From Sphingorhabdus sp. (GTDB taxonomy: Bacteria > Pseudomonadota > Alphaproteobacteria > Sphingomonadales > Sphingomonadaceae): a stretch of DNA of 33,273 bases. This document shows, piece by piece, positions 27,587 through 33,273 of this stretch. Every line of letters begins with the position of its first letter. Positions within the stretch are counted from its first letter, which is position 1. The translations under genes and the position numbers were made by a program. The stretch is from the NCBI RefSeq assembly GCF_029865925.1, contig NZ_JARXAI010000062.1:1-33273 (forward strand), written 5' to 3'. Below the pieces are notes generated by a model that saw only the letters and a program-made list of their open reading frames with translations, did no database searches and was not told the origin of the DNA.

Positions 27587-28602
27587 TGCCTCTTGGCCGA
27601 CTGGAACTGCCGCTGGCCGTTTCGGTCGGTGACCCGGCGGGTATCGGGCCGGAAATCATCGGCAAAGCTTGGGAAGCACGGCATTCGGCACAGTTGGCGC
27701 CTTTCTTTGCTATTGGCGATATAGCAAGCTTTGCTCCGCACTGGAGCGGCCCAGTGGTCCGTATTGACGACCCCGCCGATACGTTTAAATATTTCGATAC
27801 CGCTTTGCCTGTTATCCATTTGTATGATTGCTTATCCATCGTCCCCGGCACCCCAGACCTCGATGGAGCGCATTGCGCCTACCAAGCGCTTGAAATGGCC
27901 ATCGGTTTTGCCCGAGCTGGCAGCGCGGCGGCGTTGGTAACTGGTCCAGTTTCCAAATCACAGCTCTACGCCGTTGGCTTTACGCATCCCGGGCAAACAG
28001 AATTTATCGCCGAACGCTGTGGTGTTTCGAAAAACAACGCAGTGATGATGCTCGCCGGTCCAGACTTGCGGGTGGTCCCCATGACAACGCATATCCCGCT
28101 CGCTGAAGTTGCGGGTAAGCTCGATGGCAGGTTGATAAGGCAGCGGTTACGCGCGACAGCAAAGGGACTTCAGCGCAACTTTGGCATCGAGAATCCTCGG
28201 CTCGCTGTGGCCGGCTTTAACCCTCATGCCGGCGAAGCGGGCAATATGGGCCGTGAAGAGCTTGATATATTCGAGCCTGCAATTGCGCAGGTCAGAAGCG
28301 AAGGCTTCAACGTCATTGGCCCCCTGCCCGCGGATACGATGTTTCATGCGGAGGCGCGGGCGCAATATGATGCTGCGTTATGCGCTTATCATGACCAGGC
28401 ACTTATCCCATTGAAAACCCTTTACTTCCATGACGCTGTCAACATCACGCTTGGCTTACCCGTCGTTCGGACGTCGCCTGATCATGGCACAGCCTTCGGT
28501 ATAGCTGGCCATAACAAGGCGCTGCCGCATTCCATGATAGCAGCTATTAAGATGGCGGCGTCCGCAGCATTGCATCGCCTAGCTGCCGCCGATTTAGGCT
28601 GA
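27586..28602 (+). CDS. pdxA: 4-hydroxythreonine-4-phosphate dehydrogenase
   Basis: NAD-dependent enzyme of DXP-dependent pyridoxal phosphate synthesis. The 338-aa chain shows PdxA blocks: SVGDPAGIGPEI, GPVSKSQLYAVGFTHPGQTEF (first metal histidine), VVPMTTHIPLAEV, GFNPHAGEAGNMGREE, YHDQALIPLKTLYFHDAVNITLGLPVVRTSPDHGTAFGIAG with the remaining metal histidines. It overlaps both neighbours by a single base (TGATG at each end), so translation of surA, pdxA and rsmA is coupled. This order matches the E. coli lptD-surA-pdxA-rsmA cluster. Confidence 0.96.
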   Translation: MPLGRLELPLAVSVGDPAGIGPEIIGKAWEARHSAQLAPFFAIGDIASFAPHWSGPVVRIDDPADTFKYFDTALPVIHLYDCLSIVPGTPDLDGAHCAYQALEMAIGFARAGSAAALVTGPVSKSQLYAVGFTHPGQTEFIAERCGVSKNNAVMMLAGPDLRVVPMTTHIPLAEVAGKLDGRLIRQRLRATAKGLQRNFGIENPRLAVAGFNPHAGEAGNMGREELDIFEPAIAQVRSEGFNVIGPLPADTMFHAEARAQYDAALCAYHDQALIPLKTLYFHDAVNITLGLPVVRTSPDHGTAFGIAGHNKALPHSMIAAIKMAASAALHRLAAADLG

Positions 28603-29423
28603 TGTCCGTATTACTGCCTCCGCTTCGGGAAGTGATTGCCCGTCATGGCCTGTCGGCAAGCAAGGCGCTTGGCCAAAACTTCCTTTTCGATGAGAAATTG
28701 CTGGACCGAATTGCTGCGATACCCGGTCCTTTGGCAGGGGAGCATGTCTACGAAGTCGGCCCTGGTCCTGGCGGCCTCACGCGCGCTTTATTGCGCGGTG
28801 GCGCTCAAGTCGTTGCCGTGGAGCGCGATCACCGCTGCCTGCCTGCACTCGCCGAACTCGCAGAGGCCTTTCCAGGAAAACTGCGCGTGATTGCGGGGGA
28901 TGCGCTGAAAATCGACCCCTTTGCAGAAATTGGCGCGCCTTTTCACATTGTTTCCAACCTGCCGTATAATGTCGGCACGGCACTTGCCGTGGGCTGGCTC
29001 GGCGGCAACACATGGCCGCCGACTTGGAAAAGCCTGACCCTCATGTTTCAGCGCGAGGTTGCGGATAGAATTGTATCCGCACCGGGCACTGGCGCATTTG
29101 GACGCCTTGCCATATTGGCGCAATGGCGGTCGAACACTTCAATTGCCATGCCGGTCCATCGCTCCGCCTTCACGCCGCCGCCTAAGGTCATGTCAGCGGT
29201 GGTGCATATCACACCCAAGGAAGCGGCAAGCGGCGTTAAAATGTCCGTCTTGGAAAATCTGACCGGCGCAGCTTTCGGGCAACGACGCAAGATGCTGCGT
29301 CAAAGCCTCAAAGGCGTTCCCGGCGCGCTAGAGGCGCTCCATAAAACTGGTATAGCTGAGGACCGCCGCCCCGAGACGGTCAACATAGCCGAATGGTGCG
29401 CGCTCGCGAAGGAAGTCGGATAG
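28602..29423 (+). CDS. rsmA: 16S rRNA (adenine1518-N6/adenine1519-N6)-dimethyltransferase
   Basis: KsgA family; dimethylates two adenines in 16S rRNA helix 45 during 30S maturation. 273 aa with SAM motif I VYEVGPGPGGLTRALL, the acidic strand AVERD, the catalytic NLPYN motif (VSNLPYNVGTAL), and the LTLMFQREVADRI and FGQRRKMLRQSLKG family blocks. The start shares one base with the pdxA stop. It is the last gene of the lptD cluster; a 50-base gap with a hairpin separates it from the arginine-catabolism genes. Confidence 0.96.
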   Translation: MSVLLPPLREVIARHGLSASKALGQNFLFDEKLLDRIAAIPGPLAGEHVYEVGPGPGGLTRALLRGGAQVVAVERDHRCLPALAELAEAFPGKLRVIAGDALKIDPFAEIGAPFHIVSNLPYNVGTALAVGWLGGNTWPPTWKSLTLMFQREVADRIVSAPGTGAFGRLAILAQWRSNTSIAMPVHRSAFTPPPKVMSAVVHITPKEAASGVKMSVLENLTGAAFGQRRKMLRQSLKGVPGALEALHKTGIAEDRRPETVNIAEWCALAKEVG

Positions 29424-29436
29424 GCTGCACGCTGGG

Positions 29437-29456
29437 GGTGGCCCTTTTGGGCAACC
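29437..29456 (+). other. Hairpin in the rsmA to M20-hydrolase gap
   Basis: GGTGGCCC-TTTT-GGGCAACC-type hairpin (8 pairs with one mismatch) directly after rsmA and 17 bases before the next ATG. It lacks a following T run (AAAGC follows), so it is not a standard terminator. It may attenuate or protect the transcript end. Confidence 0.35.
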
Positions 29457-29473
29457 AAAGCTAAGAATAGATC

Positions 29474-30682
29474 ATGCATACGCTAACCTCAAGCGAACGA
29501 CAGGTTCTTCAAACAATCGAACAGCGTCAGATGCTAGACCAAGTTCTGACTTGGGCAGCAGGCAACAGTGGATCAAGAAATTTGACAGGGTTGGCGGCGA
29601 CCGCCAAGATGCTAGCTGATGCGTTTGCTGTCCTTCCCGGCGATGTCGCCTTGGTTGCCCCTGAACCCGTAGACCGCGTGCTCCCCGACGGATCGATTAA
29701 GACCGTTGCGCATGGGGAGCATCTTTTGGTCACCGTTCGTCCTGATTCGCCGACGCAATTGCTGTTCACTGGGCATATGGACACGGTTTTTCCTGCTGAT
29801 CACGCATTTCAACAACTGCGTTGGTTAGAGGACGGAACGCTCAACGGGCCCGGCGTTGCAGACATGAAAGGCGGCATATCGGTGATGCTCGCCGCGCTGC
29901 GCGCAGCGGAACTTTCGGGATGCCTTGCGCACACTGGATATCAAGTTCTGATCAACAGTGACGAGGAGGTCGGCTCGCCTTCGTCGACTAAGCTGATTGC
30001 CAAACTTGCGCAGAACAAGCTGGCGGCTTTGACCTACGAACCTGCTTTGCCCGATGGAACGCTTGCCGGCGCGCGCGCCGGAAGTGGCAATTTCTCAGTT
30101 GTTTTTTCGGGCCTAGCCGCACATGCTGGCCGCAACCCCGATGATGGCCGTAATGCCGTTCTAGCGGCGGCGGACCTAGCCCTTCGGCTCAAACGTCTGT
30201 CGCATGAGGGGCTTTCCGTAAACCCAGCAAAAATCGAAGGTGGAGGACCTAACAATATAGTGCCTGATCATGCGATATTGCGCGTAAACTTTCGGCCCCG
30301 CACGCCGGAAATCACAATCCAAACCGACGAAGATTTGCGCCGTATCATTGCCGATATTGAACGCGAACATGATGTGCGCGCGCATCTGCATGGCAGCTTT
30401 GGCCGTCCGCCAAAGCCGATAGATCCTGAGGCCGAAAAACTGTTTGGCCTAGTCAAACAGTGCGGCGCTGATCTTGGCTTGTCCATCGCTTGGCGCTCAA
30501 GCGGCGGGGTATGCGATGGTAACAACATTGCAGCTTGTGGCGTCCCTGTTGTCGACACAATGGGTGTACGCGGCGGCAATATTCACAGCAAAGACGAATT
30601 CCTCATCGTCGAAAGTCTGGTTGAACGCGCGCAGTTGTCCGCTTTGACCATCATGCGTTTAGCAGCAAAAGGGGCTCTATGA
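29474..30682 (+). CDS. M20-family metallohydrolase (carboxypeptidase G2-like) in the AST operon
   Basis: Di-zinc amidohydrolase of the M20 clan. Metal and catalytic residues are all visible: H101 and D103 in FTGHMDTVF, D130 in GPGVADMKGG, E164-E165 in NSDEEVGS, E189 in YEP, H371 in GGNIHSKDE. The dimerisation lid domain lies about 205-310 (FSGLAAHAGRNPDDGRNAV). The layout is closest to glutamate carboxypeptidase (CPG2), which splits acyl-glutamate amide bonds. It overlaps astA by 4 bases (ATGA), so it is tied to arginine succinylation. The plausible substrate is N-succinylglutamate, the AstE reaction, but this is inference; AstE itself is an unrelated M14-type enzyme. No signal peptide is seen, so it is cytosolic. 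Confidence 0.85.
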   Translation: MHTLTSSERQVLQTIEQRQMLDQVLTWAAGNSGSRNLTGLAATAKMLADAFAVLPGDVALVAPEPVDRVLPDGSIKTVAHGEHLLVTVRPDSPTQLLFTGHMDTVFPADHAFQQLRWLEDGTLNGPGVADMKGGISVMLAALRAAELSGCLAHTGYQVLINSDEEVGSPSSTKLIAKLAQNKLAALTYEPALPDGTLAGARAGSGNFSVVFSGLAAHAGRNPDDGRNAVLAAADLALRLKRLSHEGLSVNPAKIEGGGPNNIVPDHAILRVNFRPRTPEITIQTDEDLRRIIADIEREHDVRAHLHGSFGRPPKPIDPEAEKLFGLVKQCGADLGLSIAWRSSGGVCDGNNIAACGVPVVDTMGVRGGNIHSKDEFLIVESLVERAQLSALTIMRLAAKGAL

Positions 30683-31710
30683 CCTTCCTAATTCGTCCGG
30701 CCAATATGAACGATCTCCAACCGATGTATGAAATGGCAAAACGCACGGGTGGCGGGTTCACTAATCTGCCCCCTGATAAACGAGCGTTATCGGAAAAGCT
30801 GGAACGGTCCGCCGCCGGTTTTGACCGTGCGGATGATGCAGTCGCCGATGACCTATATCTATTTGTTCTGCAAAACAGCCAAACCGGCGAAGTTCGCGGC
30901 ACGTGCCAGATTTTTGGTCAAGTCGGGCAGAGATGGCCATTCTACAGCTACCGCATTGGCGCGCTTACGCAGCATAGTGTGGAGCTCGAACGCACCTTCC
31001 GCGCGGACATATTAAACCTTTCTACGGATCTGGAGGGCACGACTGAAGTCGGCGGTCTATTCCTACACCCCGGAGAACGCGCTGGCGGACTTGGAATGCT
31101 TATCGCGCGTAGCCGCTATCTCTTCATCCGTAACCACCGCAAAAGGTTCGCAGATAGGACTATCGCAGAATTACGCGGCGTTATTGATGAAGCAGGCGGC
31201 TCTCCGTTCTGGGACGGCGTGGCTGGCCGCTTTTTTGGCATGAGCTTTCAGGAAGCCGACGAGTTCAATGCGAAGTTCGGCAACCAGTTTATTGCCGACC
31301 TCATGCCCAAGCATCCCGTATATATAGCGATGCTTCAGGAAAGCGCAAAAACCGTCATTGGCGTGCCGCACCCATCGGGTCGTGCGGCAATGCGGATGCT
31401 GGAGAATGAGGGATTTGACTGGGAAAACTACATCGACATTTTTGACGGTGGCCCAACCATGACCGCACGCACCGACCAAATTCGTAGCATTCGTGAGGCT
31501 AAAGATGTGACGATAACGCACGTTAGCGAGACCGTTGGTGCACATAAGTCTGGCGAGAAAAAGTTGATTACGCTTGGCCGCCTGCAGGCGTTTAAGGCTG
31601 CTTATGGCTGGATTGATGACCAAGGCGACAAAGTTAGTATCGACACCGATTGCGCCCAAATGCTTGGAATTTCGGTGGGCGACATCGTGACTTATGTGGA
31701 GCGATCATAA
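30679..31710 (+). CDS. astA: Arginine N-succinyltransferase
   Basis: First step of the arginine succinyltransferase (AST) pathway: transfers succinyl from succinyl-CoA to the alpha-amino group of arginine. 343 aa. The start FLIRPANMNDLQPMYEMAKRTGGGFTNLPPD and the family blocks TEVGGLFLHPGERAGGLGMLIARSRYLFI, GSPFWDGVAGRFFGMSFQEAD and KHPVYIAMLQESAKTVIGVPHPSGRAAMRMLENEGF are typical AstA (GNAT-like fold). A single subunit gene is present, as in E. coli. The ATG lies within the stop of the M20 gene, and astB starts 2 bases after its stop, so the three genes form one operon. Confidence 0.95.
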   Translation: MTFLIRPANMNDLQPMYEMAKRTGGGFTNLPPDKRALSEKLERSAAGFDRADDAVADDLYLFVLQNSQTGEVRGTCQIFGQVGQRWPFYSYRIGALTQHSVELERTFRADILNLSTDLEGTTEVGGLFLHPGERAGGLGMLIARSRYLFIRNHRKRFADRTIAELRGVIDEAGGSPFWDGVAGRFFGMSFQEADEFNAKFGNQFIADLMPKHPVYIAMLQESAKTVIGVPHPSGRAAMRMLENEGFDWENYIDIFDGGPTMTARTDQIRSIREAKDVTITHVSETVGAHKSGEKKLITLGRLQAFKAAYGWIDDQGDKVSIDTDCAQMLGISVGDIVTYVERS

Positions 31711-31711
31711 G

Positions 31712-32965
31712 ATGGCACTGGTCGAAATCAATTTCGACGGGATCATCGGGCCAAGTCATAATTATGCCGGCTTAAGCCATGGTAATCTGGCATCTTCACA
31801 TAATGCCGGCGCGCCATCTTATCCCAAAGCGGCCGCATTACAGGGCATCGAAAAGATGCGAACCAATCTTCGCCTTGGGCTGGCGCAAGGATTCTTCGTG
31901 CCACTCGACCGCCCGAACCAGAACTGGCTCGCCGGGCTTTCCACCGACATGCAGTCGGCAGAGCCACATATCGGCGCAGCCGCTTTTTCCGCATCTGCCA
32001 TGTGGGCCGCCAATGCAGCCACCGTGTCCCCTGCCCCAGACACATCAGATGGCAAATGCCATCTGTCCGCAGCCAACCTGATCACCATGCCGCACAGAAG
32101 CCATGAGTGGCCCGGAACGCTTGCGCAGTTGAAGCTGGCGTTCGCTAATGAACAGCATTTCGTTGTGCATGGCCCCGTGCCCGCGCCGTTTGGCGACGAA
32201 GGTGCTGCCAATTTCATGCGGTTATGCACCTCGCATAGTGATGCGGGTGTCGAAATATTTGTTTATGGCAAAACAGGCGGACCGTTCCCGGCGCGGCAGC
32301 ATATCGAAGCATCAAAGGCCATCGCCCGCGCGCACAGACTTGATCCGGCCAGAACCTTGTTCATTCAGCAGTCCGAAATGGCGATTGCCGCCGGCGCATT
32401 CCACAATGACGTTGTGGCAGTCGCGAACGCACATGTACTTTTCACCCACGAACAGGCGTTCGAAAGCCCCGATAAGACGTATGCCGACGTAAAGCGGCTA
32501 ATGCCTCAGGCTGATATCATCATCGTCCCGGCGGATCGCGTCACCCTTGCCGACGCCATCCAAAGCTATCTGTTCAATGCCCAATTGGTAACGCTGCCCG
32601 ACGGCGGCATGGCGCTTATTTTACCAAGTGAGGCGCAAGAAAATGTCCGCGTTTGGGGCTGGCTGACCGAGATGGCCGCTGGCAATGGTCCCATCCGCAA
32701 GCTTGTGCCAGTGGACGTGCGCCAATCCATGGCAAATGGCGGTGGCCCAGCTTGCCTGCGCCTGCGTGTGGTTGCCGATCCCGCGAGGGTGGACCCTCGC
32801 TTTATCGCCGACGAGGCAAAGTTGGACGCCATAGCGGAAGTTGTTACCGCGTATTGGCCCGAAACCATTGCGCCGGACCAGGTTGGTGACGCCAATTTGC
32901 TAGATAAAGTCCGGTTGGCGCGGTTGGCGTTATTGGAGGCCACCGATCTCGTTTCGCTCGCCTGA
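31712..32965 (+). CDS. astB: N-succinylarginine dihydrolase
   Basis: Second AST step: hydrolyses N2-succinylarginine to N2-succinylornithine, CO2 and two ammonia. It is a guanidine-modifying pentein fold, 417 aa. Visible are EINFDGIIGPSHNYAGLSHGNLAS at the start, the central EGAAN-like segment (FGDEGAANFMRLC), FHNDVVAVAN with its histidine, and the nucleophilic cysteine C348 in NGGGPACLRLRV. The ATG at 31712, two bases after the astA stop, gives MALVEINFDG. An in-frame ATG at 31694 would overlap astA and is less likely. The remaining AST enzymes (AstC, AstD) are not in the window. No clear terminator is seen between its stop and the convergent tmRNA. Confidence 0.95.
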   Translation: MALVEINFDGIIGPSHNYAGLSHGNLASSHNAGAPSYPKAAALQGIEKMRTNLRLGLAQGFFVPLDRPNQNWLAGLSTDMQSAEPHIGAAAFSASAMWAANAATVSPAPDTSDGKCHLSAANLITMPHRSHEWPGTLAQLKLAFANEQHFVVHGPVPAPFGDEGAANFMRLCTSHSDAGVEIFVYGKTGGPFPARQHIEASKAIARAHRLDPARTLFIQQSEMAIAAGAFHNDVVAVANAHVLFTHEQAFESPDKTYADVKRLMPQADIIIVPADRVTLADAIQSYLFNAQLVTLPDGGMALILPSEAQENVRVWGWLTEMAAGNGPIRKLVPVDVRQSMANGGGPACLRLRVVADPARVDPRFIADEAKLDAIAEVVTAYWPETIAPDQVGDANLLDKVRLARLALLEATDLVSLA

Positions 32966-33041
32966 CAGCCAAGATTTTCAACGACGCGATGGGGCTTGGA
33001 CCATTGAACCTAGAGCTTCGCTGCCCTTACATTTCTAGAAA

Positions 33042-33272
33042 GGTGGGGGGTTTCTGTTGCCCGGCACCCCCCCAGCCGCTGTAACCTTTCTGTTGCCCGG
33101 CCGGTTCGGCCGCGTTCTTTTAGTGTAAGTTTAGACCGTGAGGCCCAAAATTACGCTGCGAGAGCAAGTGCTGAGTTATCGTTTGCACCTATTGGTTATG
33201 AACCATTTCACGGCTTATTCATGCCGGGCAAAAACAATGCTTTTCAACGCACGTCGATCCTAGTTCAGCCCC
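33042..33272 (-). ncRNA. ssrA: tmRNA (SsrA), coding segment; 3' limit approximate
   Basis: Read on the minus strand, it starts at 33272 with GGGGCTGAA followed by GGATCGACG, the 5' acceptor strand and D-loop region of tmRNA. About 86 bases in, the resume codon GCA (33184-33186) opens a short frame that ends with TAA at 33151-33153 and encodes ANDNSALALAA, a classic SsrA degradation tag. Downstream are two pseudoknots (33083-33112 and 33045-33078). No paired T-arm with a 3' acceptor follows, so this is probably the coding RNA of the permuted two-piece tmRNA found in alphaproteobacteria. The acceptor piece would then lie upstream, beyond the right edge. The 3' end is placed just after the last pseudoknot. 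smpB is at 9374-9856. Confidence 0.9.
33045..33112 (-). repeat. Two tandem homologous pseudoknots within tmRNA
   Basis: A 15-base sequence (plus strand TTTCTGTTGCCCGGC) occurs exactly twice, at 33051-33065 and 33087-33101, 36 bases apart. Each copy sits in the same fold on the minus strand. First: stem 1 33112-33108/33102-33098, stem 2 33106-33103/33086-33083. Second: stem 1 33078-33075/33065-33062, stem 2 33072-33066/51-45 (i.e. 33051-33045). The stems differ in sequence but both pair, while the crossing loop GGCAACAGAAA is kept, as expected for duplicated H-type pseudoknots. Confidence 0.75.
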
Positions 33273-33273
33273 T

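Noticed and set aside
32987-33013. Possible T-arm and 3' acceptor (AGCCCC, GGTTCAA on minus) of a one-piece tmRNA
   Set aside because: AGCCCC pairs with the 5' GGGGCT, but the putative T-stem (CTAGG/GTCCA around TTCAATG) does not pair and no ACCA follows; a permuted two-piece gene is more likely.
33051-33101. 15-base direct repeat as a CRISPR-like or iteron array
   Set aside because: Only two copies, and both are explained as loops of homologous pseudoknots inside tmRNA.

Overview
The window reads as a chromosomal core region of an alphaproteobacterium, most likely a member of the Sphingomonadaceae (Sphingopyxis/Sphingorhabdus-like). Four things support this. The recA promoter carries the alphaproteobacterial LexA box (GTTC-N7-GTTC). 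A tmRNA coding segment at the right edge encodes the tag ANDNSALALAA, close to the sphingomonad form I remember. A palindromic 'CCTGAAC...GTTCAGG' intergenic repeat of the kind common in sphingomonads sits between purM and purN. The gene order is also typical of the group (aspS/rnd divergent, slt/dapA-smpB divergent, recA...alaS/icd). Base composition looks even, and I see no insertion sequence, phage, integron, CRISPR array or tRNA gene.

Layout, left to right. (1) 26-1527: psd-pssA, phosphatidylethanolamine synthesis, minus strand. (2) 1680-2900: icd, with an intrinsic terminator, convergent with alaS. (3) 3060-8747, minus strand: a truncated 5' remnant that looks like an M13 peptidase gene, then recA, a plant-type arginase/agmatinase-family ureohydrolase, a glutathione S-transferase and alaS. 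(4) 8811-10731, minus strand: dapA-smpB-DUF2062, overlapping genes. (5) 10819-13421, plus strand: a Slt-type lytic transglycosylase and greB. (6) 13403-17359: ppk2 and aspS on minus, rnd divergent on plus. (7) 17361-21240: hda and a DUF2066 protein on minus, divergent from purM and purN; purN carries a C-terminal YjbR-like domain. (8) 21342-23734, minus strand: pepA-holC-ndk. (9) 23910-29423, plus strand: lptD-surA-pdxA-rsmA, tightly coupled. (10) 29474-32965, plus strand: an arginine succinyltransferase pathway segment (M20 hydrolase-astA-astB). (11) 33042-33272, minus strand: the coding part of tmRNA.

Functionally this is mostly housekeeping: phospholipid, lysine/peptidoglycan and purine synthesis, outer-membrane biogenesis (LptD, SurA), translation (AlaS, AspS, RsmA), trans-translation (SmpB and tmRNA are both here), replication control and repair (Hda, HolC, RecA), and arginine catabolism by two possible routes (ureohydrolase and AST). 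The items most worth a second look are the PurN-YjbR fusion, two homologous tandem pseudoknots in the tmRNA, the M20 hydrolase in an AST operon where AstE might be expected, and the M13-like gene stub that ends right at the recA SOS promoter. I did not find a convincing wholly new multi-gene system.
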